A stretch of DNA of 64,000 bases from Breoghania sp. L-A4 (GTDB taxonomy: Bacteria > Pseudomonadota > Alphaproteobacteria > Rhizobiales > Stappiaceae). Within the stretch, counting starts at the first letter, position 1; every line of letters starts with the position of its first letter. Shown here piece after piece: positions 27,107-36,609 of the stretch. The position numbers and the translations under genes are program-made. The notes below the pieces were generated by a model, which made no database searches, had not been told where the DNA came from, and saw only the letters and a program-made list of their open reading frames with translations. Location of the stretch: assembly GCF_003432385.1 (NCBI RefSeq), contig NZ_CP031841.1, forward strand, positions 124,001-188,000. Direction: 5' to 3'.

Positions 27107-28819
27107 ATGCCGCATCGTGCCACGCCCGCCTGGCGCCTTTACATTCCCAAGCTTGTCACCGTGCTGCGCGAAGGCTACGGCGTCGCGCATTTCCGCGCGG
27201 ACCTGATCGCGGGGCTGACGGTGGCCATCGTCGCCCTGCCGCTGGCCATGGCGCTGGCGATCGCCTCGGGTGCGACACCGGACAAGGGTCTGCTGACGGC
27301 GGTGGTGGCGGGCTTTCTTATCTCCGCCTTCGGCGGCAGCCGCTTTCAGATCGGCGGCCCCACCGGCGCCTTCGTCGTTGTCGTCTTCAACGTCATCGCC
27401 CAGTACGGCTACGACGGGCTGGTGCTGGCCACCCTGATGGCCGGACTGATGCTCATTGCCGCTGGCCTGTTTCGTTTCGGAACCTGGATCAAATACATCC
27501 CCGAACCGGTGGTCACCGGATTCACCGCCGGTATCGCGGTGATCATCTTCTCCAGCCAGATCAAGGATCTCTTCGGTCTGGACATGGAGACCGTGCCGGC
27601 GGAGTTCTTCGACAAGTGGGCCGCCTTCTGGGAGGCGCGCGACACGCTGTCGCCGGTCAATCTGGTCATCGCGCTGTCGGCGCTGGCCGCGATTATCCTG
27701 CTGCGCCGCTACGCGCCGCGGTTTCCCGCATTCCTGATCGCGGTCGCGGGCGCGTCGCTCGCCGTGTGGCTGTTCAACCTTCCGGTCGACACCATCGGAA
27801 CGCGTTTTGGCGGCATCCCGCAGTCCTTGCCATGGCCGGAAATGCCGCGGATCGATGCGGCCCGCATCGCGGAGTTGATCCCCAGCGCCTTCACGATCGC
27901 CTTTCTCGCCGGCGTCGAAAGCCTGCTGTCGGCCGTGGTCGCCGATGGCATGACAGGCCGCCGCCATCGCTCCAACTGCGAGCTGGTGGCGCAGGGAATC
28001 GCCAACGCCGCGTCCGCGCTGTTCGGCGGCATGCCCGCGACCGGCGCCATCGCCCGCACGGCCACCAACGTCAAGACCGGCGCGCGCTCGCCGGTCGCGG
28101 GCATGCTGCACGCGGTGTTCATTCTCGCCTTCATGGTGTTTCTCGCGCCGCTGGCGGACGCCATTCCGCTGGCGAGCCTGGCGGCGGTTCTGGTGATCGT
28201 CGCCTGGAACATGAGCGAGATCGACAAGTTCCGTCATCTGATGACCGCGCCACTTGGCGACCGGCTGATCCTGCTGGTCACGTTCGGGCTCACGGTGATG
28301 GTCGATCTGACGGTCGCCATCGAGGTGGGCGTGGTGCTGGCGGCGATTGTCTTCATGCACAGGATGGCGGAAGTCGCAGCCGTCACGCTGGGCGTCGAAT
28401 GGATCGATGAGGATATCGACGATTTCGAGCCGGGCGCCAATGGCGCGCCGGACCAGCGTATCGCGCTGCCGAAGGGTGTCGAGGTGTTCAAGCTTCGCGG
28501 ACCGCTGTTTTTCGGCGCGGCTTCGCGGCTTGGCGACATGCTGGATTCCATCGGCCGGCCGCCGCGCGTGTTCATCTTGCGCATGGGCGAGGTGCCGCTG
28601 ATCGATTCAACCGGCGTCGGCGCGCTCGAGACATTCGTGCGCCGGTGTACCGACAACGGCACCCTGGTGATCGCCAGCAATATCCAGAAACAGCCCCGCG
28701 CCATTCTCAGGCAGATGGGGTTCGAGCGCGACGGGCAGCGGCTGCTGTTCGCCGACAGCATGCAGCACGCAAAACAGATTGCTCAAGACCATTTGCAGGC
28801 GCTGGCGCCCGAGCGATAG
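27107..28819 (+). CDS. SulP-family anion transporter with STAS domain
   Basis: This 570-aa inner-membrane transporter of the SLC26/SulP family probably carries sulfate, bicarbonate or a similar anion. The N-terminal half has the repeat of membrane helices with VAIVALPLAMALAIASGA and the conserved QIGGPTGAFVVVVFN. The C-terminal STAS domain (about residues 455-560) includes FILRMGEVPLIDSTGVGALE. Start 27107 is chosen because the conserved N-terminus starts there; the ribosome site is weak, and an in-frame extension to 26957 cannot be excluded. Confidence 0.9.
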   Translation: MPHRATPAWRLYIPKLVTVLREGYGVAHFRADLIAGLTVAIVALPLAMALAIASGATPDKGLLTAVVAGFLISAFGGSRFQIGGPTGAFVVVVFNVIAQYGYDGLVLATLMAGLMLIAAGLFRFGTWIKYIPEPVVTGFTAGIAVIIFSSQIKDLFGLDMETVPAEFFDKWAAFWEARDTLSPVNLVIALSALAAIILLRRYAPRFPAFLIAVAGASLAVWLFNLPVDTIGTRFGGIPQSLPWPEMPRIDAARIAELIPSAFTIAFLAGVESLLSAVVADGMTGRRHRSNCELVAQGIANAASALFGGMPATGAIARTATNVKTGARSPVAGMLHAVFILAFMVFLAPLADAIPLASLAAVLVIVAWNMSEIDKFRHLMTAPLGDRLILLVTFGLTVMVDLTVAIEVGVVLAAIVFMHRMAEVAAVTLGVEWIDEDIDDFEPGANGAPDQRIALPKGVEVFKLRGPLFFGAASRLGDMLDSIGRPPRVFILRMGEVPLIDSTGVGALETFVRRCTDNGTLVIASNIQKQPRAILRQMGFERDGQRLLFADSMQHAKQIAQDHLQALAPER

Positions 28820-28966
28820 GGCGCAGTTTCAGAACAGTTTTGTTGCTTCCGCAGAGGCGCCCGCTGACGGTCGCCTTTATGTCCGTAAAAATAACTATAG
28901 TGTTGCATTTACTTATTTTTTTAACCGTTTGTCGCTTAGGTGGAACGGAATGTTCCGGAGCGAACT

Positions 28967-31015
28967 ATGTGGAAATGCCTGCGCAACGCCGAATTCCGGC
29001 TGATTGTATCGCTGCTCTTCATTGGGTCGGTTCTGATCTTGCTTTCCTATGTCGTGGTCAACCATACGGTCAGCCATTGGGTAGAGCATGACGCGGAAGA
29101 GGCGGCGCTCGAGTGGGCGCAGGCCTATTCGCTCCGTCTCGACGATCTGGAGCAGATTGCGCGCGGGGAGACGCCGAGCGACCACAGCCAGGAATTCATC
29201 CGCACCGTGCGAAGCATCGGCCGGGTGTTCCGCTTCAAGGTCTTCGACACCGAAGGCCGTCTCAGGCTGGTTTCCGACGCCATCGACAATCCGGGCGGCG
29301 TGGACACCAATCCCGAAGGCGCGACCGCCCTGGCGGAGCACAACGCCAAGGCCGCGGCTGTCGTGGCCAACGGAATTCCGCATACATCCGTGGAGACGGG
29401 AACGCCGCCGGACCGTCCCGAGCTCTATGCGGAAACCTATCTGCCGGTGATGGATGGCGACCGCACCGTCGCGATCATCGAGGTCTATGTGGACCAGACC
29501 GAAAAGGCCGGTCATTTCACGCGCGACCTTGCGTGGATGGGTGTCTGGCTCACCGGAATTGCGGCGTTGGCCTTCGCTCTGCCCTACGGCGCCTTCCTGT
29601 TCCGCAACCGCCAGAAGAGCAAGAGCGACGAACGGCTGCACTTTCTCGCACATCACGACCCGATGACCCTGGTGCTGAACCGTTCGGCCTTCGTGGAGCA
29701 GCTTCAGGCCGCCATCGAAGAGGCTCGCGTGCAAGGCGAAAGCATCGCGGTGCATTACATCGATCTCGATCACTTCAAGGACATCAACGATTCGCTTGGC
29801 CACGGCGTTGGCGACGCGCTGATCCGCGCGTTCGCCCAGCGCGCCCGCGAGACCATCCGGCCCGGCGACCTGGTCGGCCGGTTCGGTGGCGACGAGTTCG
29901 TCGTGGCGCAACGCGGCATCACCGCGGGCGGACAGGCCACGGCGGTCGCCGACCGGCTGGTGGCGGCGCTGAGCGAACCCTATGTGCTCGACGGTCATGA
30001 CCTGTCGATCACGTTGAGTGTCGGTAGCGCCATTGCGCCGCGCGACGCTCACACGCCCGACGAGTTGCTGCGGCGCGCCGACCTGGCGCTTTACTATGTG
30101 AAGACCAGTGGCCGCAACGGCTTTGCCTTCTTCCGCGCCACCATGAACGAGGAGCTGCAGTCGCGGCGCGATCTGGAGGCCCGCCTCAAGCGGGCGACGC
30201 AGGAAGAGAGCTTTCAGTTGCACTTCCAGCCGGTGGTCAACTCCGATGGCAGCCTGGTCACGGGCTTCGAGGCTCTGTTGCGCCTGCCCGACGACGGCGG
30301 GGCCTTCGTATCGCCCGCGGAGTTCATCCCGCTGGCGGAGAACATGGGGCTGATTCCGAGGATTGGCGCCTGGGTGCTGCGCAAGGCGTGCGAAACGGCG
30401 ATGACCTGGCCGGAGGACCATGTGGTGGCCGTCAATCTCTCGCCGGCGCAGTTCGCCAAGGACGACGTGCCCGGTATCGTCGCCGGTGTGCTCAAGGATA
30501 CCGGCCTGCCGGCCGCCCGGCTCGAGCTGGAAATCACCGAAGGGTTGCTGATGAAGGATGCGGAGAGCGTGATGAGGCAATTGCGCGCTCTCAAGCAGCT
30601 TGGCGTCAGCATCGTCATGGATGATTTCGGAACCGGATATTCGAGCCTGGGGTATCTGTGGCGGTTCCCGTTCGACAAGATCAAGATCGACCGCAGCTTC
30701 ATGCAGGCGTTCGACGGCACGGATGAAAATGTCGAAAGCATTCTCTCGACCATCGTGTCGCTGGGCCATTCGCTGAAGATGCAGGTCACGGCGGAGGGCG
30801 TCGAGACGCCCGAACAGGCGGCCTTCATGGCGCGGCTCGACTGCGACAACATCCAGGGCTTCCTGTACGGACGCCCGATGCCGGCCGGCGAGATCGCGGC
30901 CGATCTGATCAATCGCCTGGCGCGCCGGGTTCAGGCGGAAGCCGAGCTCCGCGGCAGCGGGGCGGCGTCAGCGAAGGCCGCAACGCCAGCCGCGTGCGCC
31001 GCCGACGGCGGCTAG
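28967..31015 (+). CDS. GGDEF-EAL membrane protein (c-di-GMP turnover)
   Basis: A 682-aa protein; start 28967 has GGAG 6 bases upstream. Two membrane helices (about residues 11-32 and 187-213) flank a periplasmic sensor domain of about 150 residues with no recognised fold. The GGDEF domain has an intact GRFGGDEF (307-311 for GGDEF) and could make cyclic di-GMP. The EAL domain keeps GFEALLRL (435-437) and DDFGTGYSS (552-560), so it could also degrade it. Which activity dominates cannot be told. An AT-rich stretch just upstream likely holds the promoter. Monocistronic. Confidence 0.93.
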   Translation: MWKCLRNAEFRLIVSLLFIGSVLILLSYVVVNHTVSHWVEHDAEEAALEWAQAYSLRLDDLEQIARGETPSDHSQEFIRTVRSIGRVFRFKVFDTEGRLRLVSDAIDNPGGVDTNPEGATALAEHNAKAAAVVANGIPHTSVETGTPPDRPELYAETYLPVMDGDRTVAIIEVYVDQTEKAGHFTRDLAWMGVWLTGIAALAFALPYGAFLFRNRQKSKSDERLHFLAHHDPMTLVLNRSAFVEQLQAAIEEARVQGESIAVHYIDLDHFKDINDSLGHGVGDALIRAFAQRARETIRPGDLVGRFGGDEFVVAQRGITAGGQATAVADRLVAALSEPYVLDGHDLSITLSVGSAIAPRDAHTPDELLRRADLALYYVKTSGRNGFAFFRATMNEELQSRRDLEARLKRATQEESFQLHFQPVVNSDGSLVTGFEALLRLPDDGGAFVSPAEFIPLAENMGLIPRIGAWVLRKACETAMTWPEDHVVAVNLSPAQFAKDDVPGIVAGVLKDTGLPAARLELEITEGLLMKDAESVMRQLRALKQLGVSIVMDDFGTGYSSLGYLWRFPFDKIKIDRSFMQAFDGTDENVESILSTIVSLGHSLKMQVTAEGVETPEQAAFMARLDCDNIQGFLYGRPMPAGEIAADLINRLARRVQAEAELRGSGAASAKAATPAACAADGG

Positions 31016-31069
31016 AAAGCGCTCTCGGGCGTCATTTGTGAGCCGGTTGCCGCTGCCGGGCCCGATACG

Positions 31070-31972
31070 CTAGCTGGCGCGTTCGGCGACGAAACGCGCC
31101 GCCTGGCGCAGGATGTCCGCGCGTGAGCCGAAATCCGCGAGCAATCCGTCCGCCTCGTCGACAAGATCGCGCAATGTGGCGCGGGTCCAGTCGACGCCCT
31201 TGAGCGCCACGAGCGTCGCCTTGCCGCGGTCTGCGTCCTTTCCCGCCGCCTTGCCGAGCGTCGCGGCGTCGCCTTCCACATCCAGCAGGTCATCGGCGAG
31301 CTGGAACGCCAGCCCGATGATCTCGCCGAACCGGGTGATCCGGCCAAGTTCGGTCTCCTCCGCGCCGGCCATGCGGGCGCCGGCCCACGCCGCGAAGCGG
31401 ATCAGCGCGCCGGTCTTCATCGATTGCAGCCGCCGGATCTCCGGCTCGTCGAGCGCCTTGCCTTCGTTTTGCAGATCGAACATCTGGCCGCCGGCCATGC
31501 CGCCGGGGCCCGCGGCGCGCGCCAGCTCAAGCGTCAGTTCGGCGCGCAGGGCGGGATCGGCGTCGGTCAGCGGATCGGCGAGGATATCGAAGGCGTAGGT
31601 GAGCAGCGCGTCGCCGGCGAGAATCGCGGTCGCCTCGTCAAAGGCGACATGCACGGTCGGCTGGCCGCGGCGCAGCGCGTCGTCGTCCATGGCGGGCAGG
31701 TCGTCGTGCGCCAGGCTGTAGCAATGCAGGCATTCGAGCGCCGCCGCGGCGCGCAGCACGCCGGGATCCTCGCGGCCGAACAGCCGCGCGCTCTCGACGA
31801 GCAGAAAGGGCCGCAGGCGCTTGCCCCCGCCGAGCGCCGCATGCCGCATCGCGCGCATCAGACGGTCCGGGCGGGCGATTTCACCGTGGCGCGGGCTGTC
31901 GTCGAGAAGCGCCTCCAGCGTGCTCTGGGTCGCTGCCGCCACCTGCGTCAGCCGTTGGGAGAAATCCTGCAT
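31070..31972 (-). CDS. ispA: Polyprenyl diphosphate synthase (FPP/GGPP synthase, IspA-like)
   Basis: This 300-aa trans-isoprenyl diphosphate synthase condenses IPP with DMAPP/GPP. The first aspartate-rich motif DDLPAMDDD begins near residue 90, followed by LRRGQPT. The second is FQLADDLLDVEGD. GGKRLRP for IPP binding lies near residue 50. The length and the two-residue insertion in the first motif suit bacterial FPP synthase. The ATG at 31972 is used; a TTG precedes it. Divergent from mtgA. Confidence 0.93.
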   Translation of the reverse strand: MQDFSQRLTQVAAATQSTLEALLDDSPRHGEIARPDRLMRAMRHAALGGGKRLRPFLLVESARLFGREDPGVLRAAAALECLHCYSLAHDDLPAMDDDALRRGQPTVHVAFDEATAILAGDALLTYAFDILADPLTDADPALRAELTLELARAAGPGGMAGGQMFDLQNEGKALDEPEIRRLQSMKTGALIRFAAWAGARMAGAEETELGRITRFGEIIGLAFQLADDLLDVEGDAATLGKAAGKDADRGKATLVALKGVDWTRATLRDLVDEADGLLADFGSRADILRQAARFVAERAS

Positions 31973-32202
31973 CAATTGGGCAAACTGTCCTGTGACGCGC
32001 CATCATGGCGGGAGAGCGAAACCGCTTTCCCATGGCGCCGGAATGGGTGGTCCGCATGGGTACGCGATCGCCCATGCCGATCCGGCTTGCCCCATGCGTG
32101 CGGCAAGGTCAAGCACGGCGGAGGTGGTGGCGTCGTCTCCGCGCATGATGTCTATTGAGCGTTGCCGAGCGGTGGCGCGGCGCTGTAGGAGAGGTGCGCG
32201 GC

Positions 32203-32985
32203 ATGCAACCTCATCATCCGCGTCCGCGTTTGGGACGCAGACAACCCGGGCAGGATATGGCGACGGCACGCGGAAAGACGGCAGGATCGGCGGCACGCCG
32301 GCGCAAGGTTTGGCGCCTGACGCGCATCGCCCTGCGCATCGGCGTGTTCCTGTGCCTGGCGCCGCTGGTGCTCACGGTGGCCTATGCGTTCCTGCCGGCG
32401 ATGTCCGCACCGATGATGGCGCGGCTGGTCACCTTGCAGAAGGTCGAGCGCATCTGGACGCCGCTCGACGGAATCTCACCGACGCTGGTTCGCGCCGTCG
32501 TGGCGTCCGAGGACGCGCGCTTTTGCAGCCATCCCGGCGTCGACTGGGAGGCGTTGGAGGATCAGCTGTCGAAGCTGGAGGACGGCGAGCGGCCGCGCGG
32601 CGCGTCCACCATCACCATGCAGCTCGCCAAGAACCTTTTTCTCTGGCCGGGCCGCAGCTACCTGCGCAAGGGGCTGGAGATCCCGCTGGCGTTGTGGATC
32701 GACCTGGTGCTGTCGAAACGGCGGATCCTGGAGCTGTATCTCAATGTCGCGGAATGGGGTGATGGTGTCTTTGGCGCGGAAGCCGCCGCGCGGCGGCATT
32801 TCGGCAAGTCCGCCTCCGAGCTCTCGCGCAGCGAGGCCGCGCGGCTTGCCACCGCGCTTCCCAACCCGATCCTGCGCAACCCCGCGAACCCCTCGAAGCG
32901 CCATTCCGCGCACGCCCGGACCATTCGCGGCCGGGCCACTCCGGCGCAGGTGCCGGTCGATTGTCTGGCGCTTGAGAAGGGTTAG
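32203..32985 (+). CDS. mtgA: Monofunctional biosynthetic peptidoglycan transglycosylase
   Basis: The 260-aa GT51 enzyme polymerises lipid II into glycan strands at the outer face of the inner membrane. One membrane anchor (about residues 38-62) precedes the catalytic domain. The glutamate motif ASEDARFCSHPGVDW, RGASTITMQLAKNLFLWPGRS and RKGLEIPLALWID match the family. AGGAGAGG 8 bases before ATG 32203 decides the start; ATG 32257 would give 242 aa, also within family range. Confidence 0.93.
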   Translation: MQPHHPRPRLGRRQPGQDMATARGKTAGSAARRRKVWRLTRIALRIGVFLCLAPLVLTVAYAFLPAMSAPMMARLVTLQKVERIWTPLDGISPTLVRAVVASEDARFCSHPGVDWEALEDQLSKLEDGERPRGASTITMQLAKNLFLWPGRSYLRKGLEIPLALWIDLVLSKRRILELYLNVAEWGDGVFGAEAAARRHFGKSASELSRSEAARLATALPNPILRNPANPSKRHSAHARTIRGRATPAQVPVDCLALEKG

Positions 32986-33164
32986 TTCATGGACTCGTGC
33001 AATAAGATCGAAATGCGAAAAAACATCGGTTGCCGGGCTGGCAAAAGCCAATCGTTGCCTGTATAACCCCGCCCATTCTGAAATTCAGGCGTAGCGTTCT
33101 CCGGGATCACCCGGGAGGCCCGCCCCGGTCCGGATCGCCGGACTTTGATCACGGAGACACGACC

Positions 33165-33350
33165 ATGGCCGTTCCCAAGAGGAAGACCTCGCGCATGAAG
33201 CGCGGTTTTCGCCGTTCCGCCGATGCGCTGAATCAGCAGGCGTATGTTGAAGACAAGGATTCCGGCGAGCTTCGCCGTCCGCACCACATCGATCTGAAGA
33301 GCGGCATGTATCGCGGCCGCCAGATCCTTGAGCCGAAGAGCAGCGTCTGA
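33165..33350 (+). CDS. rpmF: 50S ribosomal protein L32
   Basis: The 61-aa ribosomal protein starts [20 protein letters not shown], with GGAG upstream of the ATG at 33165. It is the alphaproteobacterial form without the zinc-binding cysteines. It follows mtgA by 180 bases, which contain a possible -10 TATAAC at 33062-33067, and is closed by a strong terminator. Confidence 0.97.
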   Translation: MAVPKRKTSRMKRGFRRSADALNQQAYVEDKDSGELRRPHHIDLKSGMYRGRQILEPKSSV

Positions 33351-33399
33351 GGCTGTTTGCGCGCGGGTTCGCCCGCGCGATTCAAGGTGTTGATTTCAA

Positions 33400-33425
33400 A
33401 GGCCGGCGCCAGCGCCGGCCTTTTT
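33400..33425 (+). terminator. Rho-independent terminator of rpmF
   Basis: AGGCCGGCGC (33400-33409) and GCGCCGGCCT (33412-33421) form a 10-bp stem followed by TTTT. Confidence 0.9.
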
Positions 33426-33534
33426 GTGTTGGCTGGTTGACGCGGCGGTGCCCGAGTGCGTACGAATCGGGGCGCATTCGCGGGAACTGGATCCGCAGCG
33501 TCTTATTCATTCGCACAATTTGAGCGAGGCTCCG

Positions 33535-33960
33535 ATGCCGTTTCTCGTCAACATTCCGCTGACCGTGGCGCCGCTGCTGGTCTACAACATCATTGCCTAT
33601 GGCCTTGTCGGCAACTTCCCCGGCGATCCATGGACCTTGCCGGTCATGACCGCGCAACTGGCCTCCGGCGCCCGCTGGACCATGCTGCTGGGCGACCTCA
33701 TGATCCTGTCCGGACTGGTGTTTCTGTTCATCGAGATCGTCAAGGCGACCCGGGTGGGCTCCACCAGCGTGCTCGATCACATTCTCTCGGCGCTGGTCTT
33801 CGCCATCTATCTGGTCGAATTCCTGATCGTGCCGGCGGCCGCCAGTTCGGTGTTTTTCCTGCTGCTGGTGATTTCGCTGGTCGATCTCATCGCCGGCTTT
33901 ACCGTGACGATCCACGGCGCGCGTCGCGATGTGGCCTTCGGCCCCAACGGCCATATGTGA
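33535..33960 (+). CDS. Small membrane protein of unknown function
   Basis: A 141-aa protein with four predicted membrane helices (about residues 8-30, 48-68, 80-100, 104-126) and short loops. GAGCGAGG upstream supports ATG 33535. I do not recognise the family beyond its look as a conserved alphaproteobacterial membrane protein. No operon partner; a 12-bp inverted repeat follows. Confidence 0.75.
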   Translation: MPFLVNIPLTVAPLLVYNIIAYGLVGNFPGDPWTLPVMTAQLASGARWTMLLGDLMILSGLVFLFIEIVKATRVGSTSVLDHILSALVFAIYLVEFLIVPAAASSVFFLLLVISLVDLIAGFTVTIHGARRDVAFGPNGHM

Positions 33961-34351
33961 GTCAAAGGGCCTCAAGTCCATCTCGGAATTAAGACACGAC
34001 CGCGTCGGCCTACGATGGACTTGAGCGCGTCTTGAATGATTTTTGAGTCAGTTCGCGGCGCCTGACGCGCCGCCAGGGCCGACCGTTTCAATTCGGGCGG
34101 CCTGAAGCCGGTTGTGTCCCGAATCCGGCCCCTGACGGGCCCCCGTGCCAGCCACCCGGACCCCCGGCCGCAATGCCGCCGCTTTTCCCCAGACGATTCA
34201 GACGCTGAAACCGCAGTTTTTCGCGATTCCGCGCGCGTCCCGAATCAAAAGGTTAACAAAAGGTTACAATCTGGCATTCTGTTTGCTGCGTCTGTCAAAG
34301 GAGACACAAACACGTCCCGCATCGGGACAGGCGCGACAGGAGGCCCGAGTG
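33961..34351. other. 391-base intergenic region with inverted repeat and CtrA-like box
   Basis: CTCAAGTCCATC (33971-33982) and GATGGACTTGAG (34014-34025) form a perfect 12-bp inverted repeat around 31 bases, just after the membrane-protein stop. Further on, TTAA-N7-TTAC at 34253-34267 resembles a CtrA recognition site. No small gene is apparent. Confidence 0.6.
34253..34267 (+). promoter_or_regulatory. Possible CtrA-binding box
   Basis: TTAA, CAAAAGG and TTAC match the CtrA consensus TTAA-N7-TTAA at 7 of 8 fixed positions. It lies 85 bases upstream of the next gene's start, in locally AT-rich sequence. Confidence 0.4.
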
Positions 34352-34753
34352 ATGATCGCACCCGTATCAGGGGCCGGATATCCGGCTGGGGCGAGCACGG
34401 CAGGACGGCGGCACGGCAAGCGCCGCGTCGATCCGGCAAGCGCGTCCGCGCGCGGATCACGCAATTCGGCCGATGCGGAGGCTGCTTCCGAGGCGCCTGA
34501 GACTGCCGCCAGGACCGCGCGCGCGGTGGTGCTGCGCGAGCCGGCCGCCCGGCGCGAGCAGGCGGGTCCGCGAATGGGCCCTGTCTATGGCGACGCCGCC
34601 TTCATCACACAGCTGATCGCCACTTATGAAGGCATGCCGCAGACGCGCGCGCGCCGCCGCGCAGAGCCCGACGTCTCCACCGCCGCCTACGCGGCCGCCG
34701 CGCGCTCGACCATCCATTTTCCCACCGGCAGCATCCTGAAGCGCTCCGCCTGA
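34352..34753 (+). CDS. Hypothetical protein, Arg/Ala-rich
   Basis: A 133-aa protein with no recognised domain. The N-terminal 75 residues are low-complexity, rich in Ala, Arg and Ser. The C-terminal part (GPVYGDAAFITQLIATYEGMPQTRARRR and YAAAARSTIHFPTGSILKRSA) looks conserved and foldable. A perfect AGGAGG 8 bases upstream supports ATG 34352 (a GTG lies just before). A CtrA-like box upstream suggests possible cell-cycle control. Confidence 0.7.
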   Translation: MIAPVSGAGYPAGASTAGRRHGKRRVDPASASARGSRNSADAEAASEAPETAARTARAVVLREPAARREQAGPRMGPVYGDAAFITQLIATYEGMPQTRARRRAEPDVSTAAYAAAARSTIHFPTGSILKRSA

Positions 34754-34787
34754 GGCGAAGCGCTTCCTTCTTTCCGCCGTCCGGGCC

Positions 34788-36383
34788 CTACCAGCCCAGC
34801 GCGCAGCCGTCCTTGCGCGGATCCGAGCCGCCGACCAGCACGCCGTTCTCGCGATCGATCATGATCGCCTGGCTGCCGCCCAGGGGCAGAACCGCCTCGT
34901 CGAGCCGGTGGCCGAGCGCCTCGAGACCCGCCCGCGTCGGCTGGGACACCCCCTGCTCCACCTGCAGCACGTGGGTCCGCTCGTCGAAGAACATGCGCGG
35001 CATGTCAATGGCCTGCTGCACGTCCATGCCGAAATCGACGATGTTGCCCAGCACATGCGCGTGGCCGCAGGGCTGGTAGCCGCCGCCCATCACGCCGAAG
35101 GAAATCCAGGGCGCGCCGTCCTTGGACGCGAGCGCCGGGATGATGGTGTGCAGCGGCCGCTTGCGCGGTCCGATGCAGTTGGGATGGCCCGGCTCCAGCC
35201 GGAAGCAGGCGCCGCGGTTCTGCAGCATGATGCCGGATTTCGGCGTGCAGACGCCGACGCCAAAACCCCGGTACAGCGAGTTGATCAGCGACACCGAGCG
35301 GCCCTGCGGGTCCACGACGGTCAGATAGACGGTGTCGGAATCCGGCGACAGCCCGTGGCTGGCGAGATCGGTGACGCGGGCGTTGGGATCGATGCGCGCC
35401 GCGAGCCGCGCCGCATAGTCCTTGGAGACGAGCTTCTCGAGCGGCATGGTCATGGCGTCGGGGTCTGCGACATAGAGGTCGCGGATCGAATAAGCGATGC
35501 GCGCGGCTTCCATTTCCAGATGGAAGCGCTCCGGGCCCAGCGGGTTCATGCCGGAGAAGTCGAAATTCTCCAGAATGTTCATGATCACCAGCGCGGTGAC
35601 GCCGTGGCCGTTGGGCGGCAGTTCAGTGAGCGTCACGCCGCGATAGTCGGTGGAAATCGGCGCGACCGTGGTCACGTCGACGGCGGCGACGTCCCCGGCG
35701 CTCAGCAGGCCACCCTTGGCCCGCACGGTGGCGGCGATTTCCTCGCCGATCTCGCCGGTGTAAAACGCCTCGGCGCCGCCTTGCGCGATGGCGCGCAGGG
35801 TGTTCGCCAGCGCCGGCAGCTTGTGCACGGAGCCGACCTTCGGCGCGGCGCCGTCGGCGAGGTAATGTCTGGCAGCTCCTTCGTCGCGCGCCAGGACATT
35901 CACCAGACCGGCCCAGTCGGAGGCAACGCGGGCAGCGACCGGAAAGCCGTTCTCGGCGTAGTCGATGGCGGCTTCCAGGACCTGTGTCATCGACCAGCTG
36001 CCGTGGCTTTCCAGCAGCGTCTCCCAGGCCTTGATGGCGCCGGGCACGGTGACCGCGTGAATAGAGTCCTCTGCGATGGTCTTGAGGCCCAGAGCCATCA
36101 GGGCCTCCGGCGTGGCGGCGCTGGCGGCGCGTCCCGAACCGTTCAGGCCGTGGATGGCGCCGTCGGGCTCAGCGACGATGGCGAAGCAGTCGCCGCCGAT
36201 GCCGGTCATGTGCGGCTCGACCACGCATTGCACGGCCAGTGCGGCGAGAGCACCGTCGACGGCGTTGCCGCCCTGGCGCATCGCCTGCAGCGCCGCCTCG
36301 GTGGCCAGCGGATGCGAGGTTGCTGCCATCGCCTTGCGGGCATGGACCGGAGAGCGGCCGGGAAGATGAAAATTACGCGCCAT
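34788..36383 (-). CDS. ggt: Gamma-glutamyltransferase family protein
   Basis: The 531-aa Ntn-hydrolase would cleave or transfer gamma-glutamyl groups, as from glutathione. ATSHPLATEAALQAMRQGGNAVDGALAAL starts the family pattern at residue 21. The autoprocessing nucleophile is Thr351 in DSDTVYLTVVD. GVMGGGYQPCGH and the C-terminal GGSDPRKDG are typical of the YwrD-like branch. No signal peptide is seen, so it may be cytosolic. Start 36383 has GAGGA upstream; the long open frame further upstream is not part of the gene. Divergent from the HbpS-like gene. Confidence 0.9.
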   Translation of the reverse strand: MARNFHLPGRSPVHARKAMAATSHPLATEAALQAMRQGGNAVDGALAALAVQCVVEPHMTGIGGDCFAIVAEPDGAIHGLNGSGRAASAATPEALMALGLKTIAEDSIHAVTVPGAIKAWETLLESHGSWSMTQVLEAAIDYAENGFPVAARVASDWAGLVNVLARDEGAARHYLADGAAPKVGSVHKLPALANTLRAIAQGGAEAFYTGEIGEEIAATVRAKGGLLSAGDVAAVDVTTVAPISTDYRGVTLTELPPNGHGVTALVIMNILENFDFSGMNPLGPERFHLEMEAARIAYSIRDLYVADPDAMTMPLEKLVSKDYAARLAARIDPNARVTDLASHGLSPDSDTVYLTVVDPQGRSVSLINSLYRGFGVGVCTPKSGIMLQNRGACFRLEPGHPNCIGPRKRPLHTIIPALASKDGAPWISFGVMGGGYQPCGHAHVLGNIVDFGMDVQQAIDMPRMFFDERTHVLQVEQGVSQPTRAGLEALGHRLDEAVLPLGGSQAIMIDRENGVLVGGSDPRKDGCALGW

Positions 36384-36609
36384 TGACGTCCTCACGCACA
36401 CAGTGTTGTTCGTTTTCGACGGGCTGTTTTTCAAGCCCGCCGCTTTGTCGCAGAAACCGGCTCTGCTATCCAGAGCACCACCGGGACAAACAGTTGAACC
36501 GGTCCCGGATTCCATTGCGCCGCGCGGCGACACAACCGCTCGCCGGCGAAAAGTCGCTCCATCACCGGCGATCCGGAGCGGATTCTCATCGCGAAAGGGC
36601 GAAAAACTC

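Noticed and set aside
24721-27123. 800-codon minus-strand open frame over hisC and tyrC
   Set aside because: A GC-rich antisense shadow with arginine- and histidine-rich composition and no domain.
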